From the NCBI GenBank assembly GCA_940671915.1, contig CALNVZ010003430.1, positions 18,625,259-18,689,258 on the forward strand: DNA of 64,000 nucleotides. The letters are read 5' to 3'. The notes under the pieces were generated by a model. That model ran no database searches. It saw only the letters and a program-made list of their open reading frames with translations, and was not told where the DNA came from. Positions 12,123-26,483 of the stretch are shown piece after piece. A program made the translations under genes and the position numbers. This DNA comes from Paracentrotus lividus (taxonomy: Eukaryota > Echinodermata > Echinoidea > Camarodonta > Echinidae). Position 1 is the first letter of the stretch; the number at the start of each line of letters is the position of its first letter.

Positions 12123-14500
12123 GTAAGTTTTAAATAACTTCATTATATCGATATCATATTCAAATTGTAGTTTTAGAAAAACAATAATGGTATTGGTAGT
12201 AAATAGTAAATAAGTAGAGTAGAAATCATGATATTGATGTAGGCCTATTACTGGTATTTCAAAGTGTCTTTATCCACACGTTTGCAATTGAATATAGGTC
12301 AAGTATGTTAATTCTTCAAGAAATCATTGTCAAAATTCAAATGCACTGTAGATATATCAAATTATATTCATGCACACTTTTTTATTCAAATATAAGAATA
12401 GTGCTTTATTTTTGTCACCTGTTATAACATCTTTGCTGTAAAATTAACATCGTTTGCTTACACCGTTTAGATTCCTTCTCTTTCTTTATTTCATCCACGT
12501 CATTGTTTTTTATTAATGGCTCCTGCCTTTTTCTCAAAACGTTATTTTCTATTAATAGGCTTGACAGTTGTGGAGCTCTATACCGCGAAATGACCTTAAA
12601 CGCCCCAGATATCAAAACGACGAAGGTCATTACTTTGAAATGCAAATCGCTTTTGACACGCGAGCGAGGTATACTTTGCTTTTAAAAGAATTGACCGTAT
12701 AATATAAAATGAGGTTAAATGCACTCTCGTGTGACAGGCCCAATCGAAGCTAAGAAATTAGTTTTCCCCTTTGTCTCTGTCTCTCTCTTTTTATTTTGTC
12801 TTTTATTTATTTTTCTTTTTTTGAACCAACCTTCATACGATATTTATAAACCAGCAGCCTTGCATAGCACCACCTCAAGTCCTCAACTGCTCTAATCCGA
12901 CCCGGTTCCTAACCCATAATGCAACATTCTGAGCAGTGTAGTCTTTAAGGCCCCCGCGGCCACCGGAAAGATAAGTCACTTATTATTATAATATGCAATA
13001 CATATACCACGATGATTATGTTACCAAGTAGCAACTCAAATACTTTACCCCTCAAAACATTTTCGTTTTCATATGAAAATAACATATTATTAGCTAATTT
13101 CTACGTGGTATTTTACAAAATTATCACAAAAGGTATATTTCAAGACTATTTATAAGAACAGTCAATGAGAGTGTTAGTCAGATCGCTCTCGCTTTTGTAT
13201 TCGATACAAAAAGTGCAATGATAGTAATGGCGTTGCTTAGTGACGTCATTAATAAACATTTAAGCCCCTCCCTCAATTTTGTTTTTCTTCACCTTCGTCA
13301 TCCAAAGTTAAAGAATATTTTGCTTGATTTCTGGTGGCAATGTTTTGCTTCAATATTTGCTAGAAATAAACGTCTCCCTGGTTATTGAAGTGATGCTGAT
13401 GAAAAATAATATAAAACATTAAAATAGTGGCATTTACACTTTTGCTGACACAACAATTTTCTTCTATTCGCTTTTAAAAATTATAAATGGCAGGAAATCT
13501 GAACAAAGAAGAAAGCAAAATGTGTGGTTCGAAATTGTATACAAAAAGTGAAGCGTCACATGATAAAAATGAAAAGCCATAATAAAACTTGATCTATCTT
13601 GTATTACTGCAGTGGCAAGGGCATTTACTGTATTTATCATTACCCAGCCACCGTAAGATCCAATGTAGCTAAAATGAGATTATGTTAGGTATTATCCATG
13701 GCATGCAGTATCACAAAAAGCGACACTACCATGTTGGGCGTTTCTAATTTTGCGTCCTTTTGTTCAAAACTGTGATAATGCTGTTTCGAGATAATGTTTC
13801 AAGTTGATATACCTGTATACAGAGCATTAAAAATAAAATATAGAATATGGCAGACATCAATCGCAAATGCATCTATAGGCCAAGAATGATCCATAAAGTG
13901 TCATCAGTTGATTATGTTTCTTCTTTTCAATACTTTTCATAGCAAATTTTGCTAAATATATATTCTTGTTTATACTATTTATTCCATTATGTTATTGCTT
14001 ATCTTTTTTTTAACATAAAGCTAATAATTTAGCAAAACATAGATAGCAAAACTATTAGAAATCAACAAGAACGCATAATAATAATAATAATAAAAAATTG
14101 CATATAAATTTTGAGGCATCAATTTGTGATTTCCATGTCTGATTTGTATATAATGAATTCTAGATGATTGTAATTATTAAATTCTTTTATATCTATATAT
14201 TTTTTTAATGATAAGCGTAAAGTAAATCTTCTTGCCATTTGAATTGTTGGCCTTGTCAATAATTTGAATAAAGATTTAGGCAGTAGTTTTGTACAACTCG
14301 GTCGAAAGTTTTACGATAAACAATGTTACACAATCTGCCGCCCCCCCCCCCCCCTCTTGTCAGCAAACGTGTACAAAAACGCAAAAAATAGACCATACAT
14401 TTTGTGATTTTTAGCCTGTTCAGCCCCTACACTTGTGGCTTCAGCTCCTCCACTTTTGAAAAACGCTCCGCGGCGCCTGTATTTGGTCGAATAATGTCTT
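12123..14500. other. No recognised gene
   Basis: AT-rich sequence without exon-like blocks. One perfect CRE palindrome (TGACGTCA) at 13241 and a C run at 14341-14354 are the only notable items. Confidence 0.55.
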
Positions 14501-14506
14501 GATTTG

Positions 14507-14550
14507 AGATGGAAGGGCGGGGGGGGGGTGGTGGGGCGGGCGGGCGGAAG
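14507..14550 (+). other. G-run cluster with quadruplex potential
   Basis: Several separated runs of three or more G (a G-rich run, then GGTGGGGCGGGCGGGCGG) within about 40 bases. This fits the simple G3N1-7 quadruplex rule. Confidence 0.6.
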
Positions 14551-14700
14551 AAGAAATGTATATTATAGTACGTGTAAGTGAATAGGCCCACTCAGCAATG
14601 GATCACGTGATACAGAGAAAATGCATGAGGCAAAGTTCTTTTGCTAATCTAATGATGTCACGCAAAAAGTGACGCAAAAAGGATGGAGTACGATGGTTAA

Positions 14701-14954
14701 TGCGGCGGTCACAACTCGTCGTAGGCTACGGGGCACGTGCCATGATCAACGTAGCCTGTGTTGCATGTGCAATGCACGCACAGGTCCTGGGTCAACTTCT
14801 GCGATTCCTGCGTTTCTGTAGTTAGGGTATTGTAAAAACTTCCTGCACGTCGTGCATGCATTGCACCTGCGAGGTACCTCCGCTGCACGAATTTTCTACG
14901 AAATCCATCGTAGGGAGTTGCACGTCGAAGGTACGGCGAGTTGTGACCGCCGCA
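14701..14954. mobile_element. 254-bp MITE, PIF/Harbinger-like (TAA target duplication)
   Basis: The left end TGCGGCGGTCACAACTCG is inverted at the right end (CGAGTTGTGACCGCCGCA). TAA flanks both sides (14698-14700 and 14955-14957). Inner arms also pair partly (TCGTAGG, TGCACG words). A three-base TWA duplication is typical of PIF/Harbinger elements. Confidence 0.88.
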
Positions 14955-15364
14955 TAAATTATGGTTATATTAAATTAATGTACGCCTCGTGGTAATCTTT
15001 GACTCCGCAGAATAATTTTAGAAGTCCAGATTCAATTCCCGGTTGAGGACTATTTTATTGAATATCTGCACCGTATACGGTAGCATAATAAGATCAAGCT
15101 GGCGTATAGATTTAAAGTATGCAAGGATTATCTGGTCATCAACCAATGCTCATTATTTTGGTGAATAAAAAGGTGGAAATTAAAAAATCAACACCACTAA
15201 TAATGGCAACTCAAGTGAAGATTGTATCAAGAGTGATAAAGATGTATATAGTATTGTTATACACAGAAGAAATGGGACAAATTTCCATATTAAATGAGGA
15301 GCTTTGATTTGAGTTAAACAACCATCATTATTCTTTCAATAGTTATACCATATTTTCTTTTGGA

Positions 15365-15366
<2 letters not shown>

Positions 15367-15406
<40 letters not shown>
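15367..15406. repeat. (TA)n microsatellite
   Basis: About 20 uninterrupted TA units. The surrounding 14960-16770 has no recognised gene. Confidence 0.95.
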
Positions 15407-15409
<3 letters not shown>

Positions 15410-16774
15410 AATATTTTCCATTAAACTATATTCCTTTGTATAAGCATAGGTCAATGGCAACGTGTCATCAGGCGAACAACCATTCATGAAATTATCTAGG
15501 TGATGTGCGCATGCCCATTAGCTTATTTCAACAAAGTGGCGCAAAATACCAAACATTTTCTTTCATCTTTTCATATGATACCGCGAGCACGTGCTGATAC
15601 CCTTTTTTATTCGTAGTGAAATCATTTTAATGTTCTTGAAATAATGCTTGACACATTTAAAATGTAATACGATCTGCATTTATTGGAATCCAATGCATAT
15701 AAGGAAATATTGAGCTTGTACCTGTATGGTTGTCTCAATTTTGTATGAAGCGCACGATTAGGGGCAACGATCGGGGTCTAGTCCGGCAACGCCCCGTAAC
15801 CCGAGGGGCCATGAACAACGAAGGGTAAGTGGGGAACAATCCCTATTAACTCTTAAGATTCATCTGAAAGATTGAAATCAAGTTAAAGAAATGTCCATAC
15901 TTCCTTGATAATGGATCTGAAGAAGTAACAAATGCTAAAGTTCTTAATCCTAATAGAAATGTCTGTATAACTTATTTCAAGCACTGGATGACTTGGCCAT
16001 GCATTCTTGTTGTTGTAGGAAAGGTTGGATTAACATAATATATTCGATAAAAAATAAAGTATCATATCTCTTTTTCTTTGTGATGTGCAAGTCTACCTCA
16101 GGACTCTCAGGAAGATAATTCCAATAAAAAGTATTGATAAAATAATTGCCAATTTGATCTGTTTATCAAAATACAAGATGTAAAACTGCATAATTATTAT
16201 ATACCCGATCTATAGCAGTTCTCTGTATAACCAATATTGTGATACAGGCCAGTACGTTATGGTTACACGATACATATCAATATAGATACAAATCCATAGA
16301 TATCAATTAAATTTGCGAATCCACTATTCCGATGTATAATGTATAAGCCTACCTCAGGCATTTATGATTTAATATCAAGAATAATTGATTAAATTACGTA
16401 CGATATGACATGTATAGAGATGTTATTTACGTTGATTGTAATTCTGATTTTTTTTTGATTTTTTAAATGACTGGTCATGATGCAAAAATCAATGGTTGAG
16501 ATAGTATCTGTTGCGTTTTCAATTGATTAACTTTCCCAAAACATGATACAAGTATATACAATCGATAAAATTTATATATATTTCAAGTTCAGTTTATTCA
16601 TTTTCCCATGCCGATTTAACAGCCCACCCATTTAAGCTATATAGTGCAAGAGCCAAGACTAAGAGGAACAATTAGCCATGATATTGTGACTCTCAAACTT
16701 TGGTGAAACGAATTTAAGGAAAACGCATTTTCTTTTTATCTTTATAATAATTTCATATTTTTGTCTTTGATATA

Positions 16775-17769
16775 CAGTGGTGGCCAAAATTATTAGAACA
16801 CCTTAACCTACACAAAGTCTATGGGATTATCAATGCCCTAGTTCATTTGCTGAAATCAGATTAAAGATATCTTTTTTGTGCCATGAGCTTTCATAACTTT
16901 TAAGCATAGGGTCTTACGTATATGTAGACACCAAATTTATATAGTTTCGACCATCTGGTAATGCGCAGCATTAAAAACAGTTGCGCTATGCGCTTTTGGT
17001 TTCCCCATAGACTTGTGTATTAGACATGTAGTCCAAATGCAAAAAAAGTAAAATGCCAATTACATATGCCGATTGTTCAAAAAGTATTTGAGGTAGAAGT
17101 ATGAAACTTAGCAGGCTTATTTATTCTAATATACCTCAAATACATGCTAAGTTTCAGAAAATTTGGTCAAATGGGGAGGGTGGATTCGCCCCCACCCTTG
17201 TTGGTGAGATGACCAAAATAACCATGCCCATTGAAGGTTAACACTATTATTTTCATTTAATGAAGACACTCCTTGTAAATGTATATTTTTTTATAGGAAA
17301 TTTCATGAGCAATTCAAATATGTTGAAATATTAAGGGTCATTGGAACGGGGGACTTAAATAGGGGCACTGAATTAAAAATTTGGGGCACTTCAAAAATAA
17401 TTGAAAAATCCCCACATAAGATGTAACTACTTCACCCTGTATTGTTATGAATGCCATTTTTGACATCCTCAGGAAATTTCCTTTCAGAATATATATACTT
17501 TTGTAGGAAGAGGCTTAAAATTTTAACGTTATGACACTTTGATCCTGAAAGGGGCAAGTTTTTTTAGATTTTTCAATCGGTGGTGTAACATAAAAAAGGT
17601 CGACTTGGGGCGAGTTCCCAACGCATAGCTTTGTTATTTATTTTTTTAAGCATAATGATGATATTCGGAGACATTCCAACAATTTTATAGGTATTTAAAT
17701 GGTCAACTGAATGAAAATTACTAAAATCATTTAAATATGCTTGGTGTTCTATAATTTTGGCCACCACTG
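16775..17769. mobile_element. Tc1/mariner-type non-autonomous element, 995 bp
   Basis: The left end CAGTGGTGGCCAAAATTATT continues to AGAACACC, and the right end is its inverse (GGTGTTCTATAATTTTGGCC, then ACCACTG). Both are flanked by TA. CAGTGGTGGCCAAAA is a recognisable Tc1-family terminus. The interior has no transposase frame, so it is a deletion derivative or MITE. Confidence 0.93.
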
Positions 17770-17771
17770 TA

Positions 17772-18400
17772 GATTTTTGCTTTTTGAAGAATCATAAAGT
17801 GATTAATTCAAATATATACAGCTGCAGTAGTTATGCTTTCCAAATGTTCACCGTCAAGGATACTAACCGTAATTTACAAGATTAGTGAACATTCAGTGAA
17901 CATGATAATAAAATTATTTCTGTCTAAATATCACATTTAAAGACAAAATATCTATTTTGTACAAAATTACAAAAACAAAGCAAATACGATTCTGCTTAGT
18001 AAATAATAATTAGTTTATTACTTTCCATTTTCGTCAAATTTAATATTGTATTATGATTGTGACCTATAATTATTCACGGTGACAAATGCGATTTAAGATA
18101 AAGTGGGCCCATTTTTGCTCACTTGCATAACGTCATATAATAAAAGAATTATACAAGTCGTCCAAACTGTTATAAAAATAAAGGGATTTGGATAAGTTAC
18201 TATAGTGCTGGTTCAATGATAATTATACAGTTTCGGAGAAATGAGTTTATTCCGAAGAAATTTGCACAGGAGTTTGTTTTCCCCCGAATTCTGAACTATT
18301 TATAAATTAGTATGCATTTTGCTGATTGTAGCTGATTATTATGTCCTCTATATGGCAATGATATTTATGATAAAAAAGGAATAATATGAGTAATATTAAC

Positions 18401-18437
<37 letters not shown>

Positions 18438-20980
18438 GTCGTATTCATTTAAACCTTTTGAATTATATAAATATTTCCTTTCATCATAGCTGAATATTTT
18501 CTGTAAAATTGTGGCAGTGCACCTAAAGCTGTTATTCATAAAAGAATTTAACAAAATTATATCCCTGGCTGTGACACACGAAAATTATACTTAGAGATCT
18601 TTGAAATAAAACTTGAAGTAATATCGTTGTAAACGAGAAATCTAAAAGAAGACAACCTATATTACGGGAAATGAAGAATGCTAATCGTGCCACGAATTAA
18701 CATTAATTACGTTGACAATTTTTAATGAATAAATCATTCAAATTGCAAACGAGGAAAACCTTTCTTTTTACGTTTAAAAAGTTCAATGGAAACCATAACA
18801 ATTATCTATTTTCATTTTTATCATTTTTTTTTTGTGGACATCTATTCAGTTCAATTTACTAAACATTGCTAAATGTTTAATTGAAATGATATGCTTAGCA
18901 TGCAGAATAAAGACTGAATTGTCCTACATAAATGGAAAATTAAACAAATATTTACACTTAAATGGAACGTTACAAAATTGTAAGATGGACGATTTCAAAC
19001 ATTCATAAATTATTAAAACTAATTTCCATTACGTGGAATTTAGGAAAGAATAAGTTATAAGAAGGAGATATTAAGTCTGTAATATCTTTTTGGGTATAAG
19101 TTCAGCACAGACATGACAGAGGAAAGAAGAGAATAAAAGGTAGAATGTAAAATTTATAAGCTTGCTTAATGAGAATTGAGCAGGCGTGGGAGTCCAGGAA
19201 GAGAACTACTGTTTAGTTCGACATTTGAACTGTTGGTTGGTATTTGTTTGGGTTCTGTTAATTATAAAGAGTTGAGTCTCCTTTGGAGGGAACCATGATT
19301 CATACTATGCGTTATTTGCTAGTGCAATGGCAAAAATCTTACTTTATCAAAATGTTACATCATCAATAACAAGGCTCCCGAAATCTAAAATTTGCCAAAA
19401 TAAGTAAACTCTCGTCACCATATTGTGTTCGTGTTGTGGTTGATAGTAATATTACTTCACTGTAATCAATTTTATAGAAATATTGATTTTACTTGCTAGA
19501 CTTGAATGAAAAAAAAAAGGATGTTGATACCTTGCCAAATTGGAGAGTTGCCTAGAATGTGAGATAAAGGTCAATACCATTCTGGAAATTTCATGCATGA
19601 AGAAAGGTTTTACTTATTTTGGTTCTTTTAATCAATAAAGGAAAATATATAACTATTCAAACAAATATTATTAAGTTAGTTTGTTAGTTTATGTAAATGA
19701 TTACTTTTTCATAAGGCAAGATAATTTTAGTGGCTCGTACATACATAGTTTTACAAATTTTACCAAGGGAAAAGGTTTGTATATCCTCTTTCGCGAAAAA
19801 GGGGTGCATTATTAATTGTAGTGGTTACTTCTCTCTCACCTCTTTCACATCCCCCGGCAATGCCCCGCGAAATCAAAGCAGCAAAATGATAGACTCTACC
19901 TGGACCTGCATGTACATTATAGCAGTTGGCGCTGCCTTTATCTTTGAATATATAAGTTTATACATGTAACATTGCCAGCCAAAATAAATAATCTTACATC
20001 AAACTTCATAAATGATATTGAACTTTGTGGTAAACATCTGTTTATTAAATTAACAAAATTGTAGGTATTTTTTGTTCTTTTTAATGAAATCAATTTTCAT
20101 ATGCCCTAAATTGTAAAAAGTAAATCACGGCATGTCTCAATAACATTAATAATGATTAAAAAAAAAAACATTTGTTTTTATAAAGCGCTTTCCATAGCAA
20201 GATAGATAGCTTGTTTGTATGTTTGTTTCCATATCAACATGTTAACATAAATATGGCGAATCACAGACAACTGAATGATAATGTACGACGCATAGCCCAT
20301 TTTAGTGCAATTTAACTAATTGCACTTTTCTTCCACGAATATAAGAATTATAGCGTACATTTAATGTAAATTTTTATCTCCTTGATTCGAATTTAATATT
20401 TACTATGACATAATATATTTCATCAATTCATGCATGAGCTATAAAATCACAGAGTATACTGCGAATGTTGAATAACAGAAAAAGAAGAAAAACATTTTAG
20501 GACTTCGTTTCTAGAGAGTAAAATATGCAATCAAATGACACATCATTATATCATGTATATGTTTGCCTAATATGTACATTTTTTTTTAAAACACAACCTC
20601 TTCATACCAATTGAATGTGATTTAATTTGTTTATTTTGAACAAATAAATTGGATATCTAACCATAAAGAATCGTTACATAACATGAATATTGCATCATAA
20701 AGAAATAATACAATTTCAAAAGGAGCTAATTTTAAAGTTAAATCTATTCTAAAAATATGGTAAGCATGACGAGAATTTCAAAAAAATACAAAATAAAATA
20801 AAATAAAATAAAATAGTAAGCCTAATACATAAACATATTTTTGTCTTATCAAATTTAATTATACCTGACCAAGGTAGGTCCTACATTTCCAAATTGTTTT
20901 CTACTGAATAGATTATGTTTTAATATTAAAAATTATAAGTTAGGATATTTCTATTTAAAAGGTTTAATTGATTTTCTTGA
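17772..20980. other. No gene seen; AT-rich DNA
   Basis: Very AT-rich, with a 34-base T run at 18402-18435 and no open frame above 80 codons. No splice-bounded exon or inverted-repeat element stood out. Confidence 0.6.
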
Positions 20981-20982
20981 TA

Positions 20983-21745
20983 CACTGTCCGTCATAAAGG
21001 TGGAATATTTTTTTTTTTTGCCGATATAACGACATGATTTTGCTCTGGCTTTAATTTCTTGAATATGTTTGTCCCTGCTTTTACTTTTCGGGACCCTGGC
21101 TATATCTTGGACATTCTTCCAACCCCTTACGTGGACCTTTTTCCAAAAAAGTTTTGTCAACCCCCATGATGCCCATTTTTGTCATTTTTTTCTCATTTTG
21201 GGGCCCCTTTTTGTTTTCCCGGCCGATCAAGCCCCCTCAGTTCTACCGCCAGGAAACGCGACTGAGGTGTACTGTTTATATTGTTTTTTTTAAAGTTAAA
21301 TCTATATTTCTGGGGACAGGCTTAGGTCTCTTGAATTTTCCATGGTGTAAAAATGAATAAAATCAATGTTGAACCCCAATCAAAATACATTTGTACCCCT
21401 CCCCTAGACAAAAGAGTCCAGCCTGTAACCATACATTTAGATTTAATTTAAAGAACAATAACAAACCTCAGACGTGTTTCCTTGGGGTAGGACTGAGGGG
21501 GCCTTGGTGGGTCGCGTAAGCAAAAAAGGGGCCCCAAAAATAAGAAAAAATGACGAAAATGGCCATCTTCTGGGGGTGACAAACTTTTTTGAAGAAAACT
21601 CCCAGGGAAGGGTTGAGGGAACGTCCAAGATATACCCAGGATCCCGGAAAGTGAAAGCGGTAACAAACACATTCAAGAATTTAAAACCGGAGCAACATAA
21701 CGTCGCTTGACCCAGAAAAAAATATTCCATTTATGACGAACAGTG
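20983..21745. mobile_element. Mariner-like foldback element, 763 bp, TA-flanked
   Basis: Both ends read CACTGT(C/T)CGTCATAAA inward and lie next to TA. The two arms of about 280 bp are inverted copies at roughly 80-85% identity by eye (for example TATATCTTGGAC, TTTTTGGGGCCCC and CCCCCTCAGT in both). The centre (21270-21465) is single-copy. Open frames in the arms are mirror copies of one another and not a transposase. Confidence 0.9.
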
Positions 21746-22496
21746 TATTTACTTTTAACATAACGGTAATCCTTCAGCAGTAAAAAAAAAATTAATAAAA
21801 TAATGATAAACAAAGTAAAGTCCATATGAGGACATAAAAATACTCATGTGAATTAGACAATTATCAGTGCGTACCATTCGTCGCTATGAGTCGATGAAAT
21901 CATTTGATACACAATGATAAATATTTACAATAGTTTGTTCACAACGATCATATGACAAAATATCAAAATACATTTCGGACTATAATGATAATATGATAAC
22001 AAATGAAATTAGGCTATGCAGATAATGCATTTCATGAATTGATAATGTCTACAAATTAATAATAGATATTATCCTTTCATATTATTCCATTTATTCTCTT
22101 GTCATCTATTCTGACTTTACTGTTCACTTGGTCAAATGTTCGTTTGCCCGAAAATGAAATTTGGACCTTTTATCCAAAAGTGAACTAAGTGAATTAAAAA
22201 TTTTAAAATAAGGTTCGTTAGCAGAAATGTATAAAGAGTATTATTAGTCTGTTTTCCGATAAAGAACATTTTCCCGAAAATAAAGAATTTTACTCTTCAT
22301 CGTGTTAAATCGAATGCTCAATCTGCAATGAAATAAAGTCAAAGTCCTTTCTTAACAAATCCTCAAATAATGGTTATTAAAATCCACAGCCTTTGTTCTA
22401 ACTCAGACTATGACAATTAATGAGTCAGAATAGAGAGCACGAAGATACATGTATTTCATGTATTTTATCGAAATTCGTCGTGACTTCATCACGAAC

Positions 22497-22575
22497 CAGA
22501 GATGCAACGTGGTTTTAAATCGCTTTCCGGACAGAAGTACATGTCGCGGGTTCGAATCCCATCTGGATCCAATTA
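22497..22575 (+). mobile_element. tRNA-like relic with an intact B box
   Basis: GGTTCGAATCC at 22549-22559 is a perfect RNA polymerase III B box, preceded by a D-arm-like CGTGGTTTTAAATCG and followed by a degenerate acceptor-like CATCTGGATCCA. The stems do not close, so it is a tRNA pseudogene or SINE head. Confidence 0.5.
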
Positions 22576-22599
22576 CTTGAATGCAGATCAAGCATTCGA

Positions 22600-25500
22600 T
22601 CTAAACAATGGGGTTACAGTTACAAAATCTCTCCGAAGAAGTCCTCTCATGAAGCTGATTTTATTCCGTTTTAGGATTACTTTAAAATTTACCCTGTACC
22701 ATTTTTGTATTTACGAACCTTCGTAATATGGACTCGATTTTATTTCCAGATTTACGGAATTTCGGCTGGTTGTATCAAAATTCATGTTCGCATAAATATA
22801 AGCGAACCTTCAGACGAAGGAACTAAATTTGTGCGTTCGGACTAACGAACATTCAGAACGAGCAGCCCGCCCCGTACTGTATTTCCAAAATTAAGAAACA
22901 TTCACATGGTTTATTGGGGTGGGGCAATTATCTTCTTGTGACCTTTAGAGGTAGCTGACATGCCATGAGACGGGTTTGAGACTAGTTGAATTTGCGACTC
23001 CGAGAATCTGGAGCCGTGGAAACGTCTCGTATACGTCTTCTGAGTTTCCGCGACGTCCCATGAGTCGCGGAGACGTCTTCTCAGTTGAGAGGCAACTCAG
23101 GCAAGTATAAAGAAAGCTGCATTGTATAGTTTATCTACAAGCATGGAGTTACATGAAGTTATAAAGTCGGAGAGAAAGAATCGTCAAATGAAAGATCTCA
23201 CATTTCGGAACCATCGGAGAAATCGTGGTCATCCTCGGCGTCCGATTCGTGTCCGTGGCAAGTCGTTTGGACTTCCGGGTTGCCTTGGCCATTGTGTGTG
23301 TATTAACCTCCTTTCGGTCTCTCTTGGGCAGAAAGCGGTATGCTGCGTATTGTCTTCACAGTAATACGTGGCCGTGTTCATACTGGCCAGCACAATCCCA
23401 GAAGTTGAACAGACGAATACATCACGTATGGACACGGCTTGGGAGAAGTTGGCGTTGTCGCCGAGTATACTCAAAACTTCAACGAGTCGTCAACGATCAA
23501 CGATTTGAAATAACGCAGTAAGATAAATGCACTTTTAAAAATATAAATACAAATTTTGTATCCTAATCGTCATCTTCATGAGGAAAAAAGAAAGAAAGAA
23601 GAAATTGAAAATGAACCTGGGGGGGGGGGGGGGTGGTGATATACCACTTAGAGAACACTTTGGCCGCGATCTTTACTCTTTCATAGTTTATCACAGTACT
23701 AAAACGCCATCGTTTGTGCAGCGGATTTTTATTTCTTCGCCTGATGCTATAAAGCACCATCCAATTTGATTGGAAAATACCTAAAGATGGAGAGGGCCAC
23801 AAAAACGCGAGTACATGGGCTTTTGAGGGGAATCATTGCGTCACCAAAGAGATATCGGACTCCATTTCGACTCTCAAATCGTAATGCCCCGCAAAATCCC
23901 AAATGCTCACGATTTTTTTCACATCGCCGTCGTTCGCCAAGTTCGCCGTCGCTCGTCAAATTCGCCAAGAGGATCTAATTCGAAGAGCTAAGAGTTCAGT
24001 CGAGGAGCATGTATTCCATGGATTTGATCGAGGGACGATGTGAAGGAAGATACAGTCTTTTGGCGGATTTTGTTCTTTCTTTTTTTACCGTCACCGACAT
24101 AATCGCATTGTACACACGATGGTGCACAATCGATCTCAACTTTTTTTGAGGCACACACAGGCGTACACCAAAAGTAATTACTACCGCTATCATCACTTTT
24201 GAATCATTGGTACCGTTATCATTATCATATTCAGAGCAATATATGATCTATTTTCTCTTTTGATTTAAACTTTGAGTCCTTAGCATTGCATATGTAAAAA
24301 AATATACTTTACATCAATCCAAGAAAATGTGAAGGCATATGTAAGGGCATGACACCCATATAATTCTGATGATTTTAACGGAACTATACCCTACTGATTT
24401 TGTTTTGTTTTGTTTTGTTAATAAATAACTTGCTATATTTCTCAAAGACATCATTTCCCCTTTTCATTGTGTTACACATCGAAATCGAGATCTATTGAAA
24501 CAAAAATAAAAACCAGTTGTATAACTCTTGCCTTTGTCCTCATTTTCATAAACATTGTCACGGTGTTGATTTTTCATGCACGTATACGCCCTCTCTGTTT
24601 GTTTTAACCGAGTCTAGTCTTTTTTATTTCAACTAATCATGCAAACCCCTATTGAATAACTGAAAATAATACAGCATTTGATTAATGAGGGTCACGTGTA
24701 GGTTGATATGTATTTATATCATTAATGGCCTTGGTAATCATGGTAGATATCATATCATATTCCACTTGATTAGATACGACAGACAAGAGAGAAGATAGGA
24801 GACACTTAAAATATATTCTCTGTCTTTTGCTTGTGTGCAGTTAACTCCAATTATAATGAGTTGCTCGGGATCAAGCGAATTATCATTATTATGATGAAAT
24901 CTCCTATTAGAATATTGCGCTATATATTTGCTCTTCATAACAGGAGTTGACTGTACCTAGAGATCTTGCCGAAGATAGCAAAAAAATAGTACTATTGAGT
25001 AAAAAAAAAAAAAAAAAAAAATTCATGAGGAAGCTTCCAACTAAATAATTTATCGTCACGTCATAAAAAAGTGGATCAAGTCATATTCTCAAGTTCTAGA
25101 TGTACCATATAAGCAACAACAAAAAAAATTAGGTGATTAAAAAAGTCACGCTCTCTCTCAACTTCTAGCTATGTATGCCATATTGGTTACAGACTGGTCA
25201 AAAACAGCATGAATTTTAAGTGATATGATGCTAACTCTAAACAGGCGATTAAGGAGAAGTGAGGGGTAGGCCTACTGAGGGTGTTTCACCAAGATTTAAA
25301 ATCAATCCCAATTATGGAATACATAGTACAGAGACATAAAAAAATAAAAAAATACAGGATGCTTGGAAGATAATTTCTCGTAATGTTTCACTGCAGAATA
25401 TATATAGACACATTTTACAGTCATACTGAAACATAACCTCAACAAAAAAAAAAAGGGCAAGACAAAATCATACAATTTGTAGAAATTTAATGGGGGTACA

Positions 25501-26310
25501 TTTTACTGACAAATAAAGATAACGAAATACAAAAATATGTTGAACATAATCTCATATAAAAAATGGTGATCTTCAATACACAACACAACTCCATATTTAT
25601 ATTTAATACTTTGCCCCATATTAAAATTACATGGCAAAAATTTCAGCACTCACAGTTCATGACATTAACAATAAACACTAAATTATAGGCAAGGGTGCAA
25701 ATTCTGGAATATTGATATCCCCCCCCCCATCTTTCCAAACACAAAAACTATGAAATAATTTTTAGAATGGATCTTTTAACTGAATTTTTCAGTAGCACAG
25801 CATGGATTAAATATTCATGTTGGGTTAAATGAACAGCTTTGTATCATTTGTAAGAATATTTATTTGGCTGAAATTTACTATAATTGCACTGGTTGGACCC
25901 TTTTTTAACCCAAAATCTACCTGATCTAGTAATACCCCACCCCCAAATAAAAAAAAACAAAAAAAAACACAACAACAGATCGAACATGAATAACCATTAT
26001 TGTTAAAGTAGAAAAGTAGTGCTAAAATCTCACTTTACAAATAAGATCACAAAATACATTGAATTTTAAAGATTTTATTGTTGCTTTTAAAAATCACGAC
26101 TAACTTATATACTATGAAATTTGTAAATCTTGGCAATATTAAGAAATCTGCCCATTCATAGAGCATCATTCCTTTACTACACATAGATAATGTGCCACAA
26201 TATATTTTTAATCACATTCATATAATTTTTTTCATTTTATAGTAGCACAAGCAAGAATAATTTACAATCATTCATGACTTTTTAAACAAAGATCACAATA
26301 ATGACAACAC
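22600..26310. other. No recognised gene; GC- and CpG-richer patch at 22950-24200
   Basis: Positions 22950-23120 contain repeated GAGACGTCTTCTCAG- and GACTCCGAGA-type inverted words. Positions 23120-23520 and 23800-23970 have overlapping open frames on both strands of 70-100 codons, none resembling a family I know. GTTCGCCGTCG repeats near 23925. From 24250 to 26310 the sequence is plain AT-rich DNA with homopolymers. A promoter or a single exon cannot be excluded. Confidence 0.5.
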
Positions 26311-26315
26311 ACAAA

Positions 26316-26395
26316 TACCATCTGTTGGAGCAAGAAAGGCCTTATCTCCAAAACTTTGAGATGGAGTTGAGCCTTTTTGTTCCCAACAGATGGTA
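26316..26395. other. 80-nt microRNA-precursor-like hairpin
   Basis: TACCATCTGTTGG pairs perfectly with CCAACAGATGGTA. The stem continues with AGCAAGAAAGGC against GCCTTTTTGTTC and TCTCCA against TGGAGT, leaving a loop of about 15 nt. Size and mismatch pattern fit an animal pre-miRNA, but no known seed is recognised. It may also be a small foldback element. Confidence 0.45.
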
Positions 26396-26483
26396 ACATA
26401 CTTTAAAAATATGCAAATATGGCATTTAAGTCTTGTGAAATTGCATAACTTTGCACAGGCTGAGCAGAATTCAGAAGCATATA

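Noticed and set aside
21443-21730. Possible conserved protein encoded twice (21069-21293 and 21448-21730)
   Set aside because: The similarity is explained by the two inverted arms of the mariner-like foldback element.
22497-22575. Functional tRNA gene
   Set aside because: The B box is intact but the acceptor and anticodon stems do not pair.
23122-23521. Overlapping 80-98 codon frames on both strands in a GC-richer patch
   Set aside because: No family match, no splice-bounded structure, and both strands are equally open, which is typical of GC-rich noncoding DNA.
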